From Mycolicibacillus parakoreensis (GTDB taxonomy: Bacteria > Actinomycetota > Actinomycetes > Mycobacteriales > Mycobacteriaceae), in the NCBI RefSeq assembly GCF_022370835.2, contig NZ_CP092365.1:930001-994000 (forward strand): DNA of 64,000 bases, written 5' to 3'. The first letter of the stretch is position 1. Each line of letters opens with the position of its first letter. The translations under genes and the position numbers were made by a program. Under the pieces are notes generated by a model, which saw nothing but the letters and a program-made list of their open reading frames with translations, searched no databases and was not told the origin of the DNA. Shown here piece after piece: positions 63,127-64,000 of this stretch.

Positions 63127-64000
63127 ATGACCTCCCCCGATAGCGCCGAATCGCCCGCCGCCGAGCCGACCGCGACGGAGCCGAGCGCCGCGTCGCCGCC
63201 CGTGCCGACCTTCGCCGAATTGAACCTGCACCCCGCGGTGCTGCAGGCGGTCACCGATGTCGGCTACGAATCGCCGTCGGCGATCCAGGAGGCGACGATC
63301 CCGGCGTTGATGGCCGGCTCCGACGTGGTCGGTCTGGCCCAGACCGGTACCGGCAAGACCGCGGCGTTCGCCACCCCGATCCTGTCCAAGATCGACACCA
63401 GCGCCAAGACCACCCAGGCCCTGGTGCTCGCCCCCACCCGGGAACTGGCGCTGCAGGTCGCCGAGGCGTTCAGTCGCTACGGTGCGCACCTGTCCGGCCT
63501 CAACGTGCTGCCGATCTACGGCGGCTCCTCCTACGGGGTGCAGTTGGCGGGGCTGCGGCGCGGGGCGCAGGTGGTGGTCGGCACGCCCGGACGCGTCATC
63601 GACCACCTCGAGCGCGGCACGTTGGACCTGTCCCGGGTGGACTATCTGGTGCTCGACGAGGCCGACGAGATGCTGCAGATGGGGTTCGCCGAGGACGTGG
63701 AACGCATCCTCGCCGACACCCCGGAATACCGCCAGGTCGCACTGTTCTCCGCGACGATGCCGCGCGCGATCCGCGCCATCACGGCGAAATACCTGCACGA
63801 CCCGGTCGAGGTCACCGTCAAGGCGAAGACCGCGACCGCGGAGAACATCACCCAGCGCTACATCCAGGTCTCGGGCCCCCGCAAGATGGACGCGCTGACC
63901 CGGGTGCTGGAGGTGGAGCCGTTCGAGGCGATGATCGTGTTCGTCCGCACCAAGCAGGCCACCGAGGAGGTCGCCGAGAAGTTGCGGGCCCGCGGCCTGG
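63127..64000 (+). CDS. deaD: DEAD-box RNA helicase DeaD (5' part; runs off the window)
   Basis: First 291 codons of the Rv1253 equivalent, an ATP-dependent RNA helicase for cold-shock, ribosome assembly and RNA turnover. A disordered Ala/Pro/Ser head (about 1-28) precedes the Q motif (FAELNLHPAVLQAV...YESPSAIQ), motif I AQTGTGKTAAF, Ia APTRELALQV, Ib TPGRVIDHL, motif II DEAD in LVLDEADEML and motif III SAT in ALFSATMPRAI. The second RecA domain begins near MIVFVRTKQATEEV at the window edge. Confidence 0.95.
   Translation, partial: MTSPDSAESPAAEPTATEPSAASPPVPTFAELNLHPAVLQAVTDVGYESPSAIQEATIPALMAGSDVVGLAQTGTGKTAAFATPILSKIDTSAKTTQALVLAPTRELALQVAEAFSRYGAHLSGLNVLPIYGGSSYGVQLAGLRRGAQVVVGTPGRVIDHLERGTLDLSRVDYLVLDEADEMLQMGFAEDVERILADTPEYRQVALFSATMPRAIRAITAKYLHDPVEVTVKAKTATAENITQRYIQVSGPRKMDALTRVLEVEPFEAMIVFVRTKQATEEVAEKLRARGL

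Overview
The window is about 70% GC. It has frequent GTG starts, mycobacterial gene families (FbiC, Kgd, GpgS, GlgM, the LpqY-SugABC trehalose importer, PknH-type kinase, DUF7159) and a gene order that follows Mycobacterium tuberculosis from fbiC (Rv1173) to deaD (Rv1253) with losses and insertions. It is therefore chromosomal DNA from a member of the Mycobacteriaceae that is not M. tuberculosis. Rv correspondences are from memory of that genome, not from a search. I see no tRNA, rRNA, CRISPR array, insertion sequence or prophage. Both ends cut through genes: an exported protein on the left and the DEAD-box helicase deaD on the right.

Layout. 1-7.5 kb: coenzyme F420 synthase fbiC, a PadR-fadH operon, ferredoxin fdxC and the aminotransferase dapC. 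7.6-13.8 kb is the main accessory insertion: a PknH-like receptor kinase, a secreted HNH/Excalibur nuclease-like lipoprotein, an orphan HipB-like HTH protein, a cytochrome oxidase subunit I (ctaD-like), a group III truncated haemoglobin, and a cysteine-rich SufR-like regulator co-transcribed with the globin. 14-19.8 kb: fadD36, a small lipoprotein, and the lysine/diaminopimelate genes dapD and dapE, separated by a nitrilase and a nucleotidyltransferase. 19.8-30 kb: a large AAA/TPR protein, a LOG protein, fadD6, folP2-gpgS, a DivIVA-like membrane protein, tag, a DUF3117 gene, and the divergent glgM/glgC pair for alpha-glucan synthesis. 30-36.6 kb: a DUF7159 protein with a repetitive Pro/Lys tail, an ICMT-like membrane protein, a TetR-controlled ABC exporter and an O-methyltransferase. 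36.6-41.2 kb: the envelope-stress set sigE-rseA-htrA-tatB, and mrp. 41.2-50 kb: a lytic transglycosylase, a CitE/malyl-CoA-lyase-like enzyme, two small membrane proteins and the trehalose-recycling operon lpqY-sugA-sugB-sugC with a Suppressor-of-fused-domain gene at its end. 50-64 kb: corA, a malic enzyme (where M. tuberculosis has mdh), lpqZ, an SDR, the giant 2-oxoglutarate decarboxylase kgd, a membrane protein, an MFS exporter, an FAD oxidoreductase, lprE and deaD.

Functional themes are central metabolism (kgd, malic enzyme, fadH), diaminopimelate synthesis (dapC, dapD, dapE), glucan and methylglucose lipopolysaccharide precursors (glgM, glgC, gpgS), envelope stress and export (sigE, rseA, htrA, tatB), and trehalose recycling. 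Fifteen genes have a TANNNT hexamer 6 or 7 bases (10 for deaD) before the start codon, the signature of leaderless mRNA; starts were chosen with this in mind. The most interesting accessory material is the ctaD / globin / cysteine-rich regulator block (a candidate gas- or redox-responsive respiratory module) with its palindromic promoter next to an orphan HTH gene, and two very short leaderless ORFs placed just before fbiC and the kinase gene.
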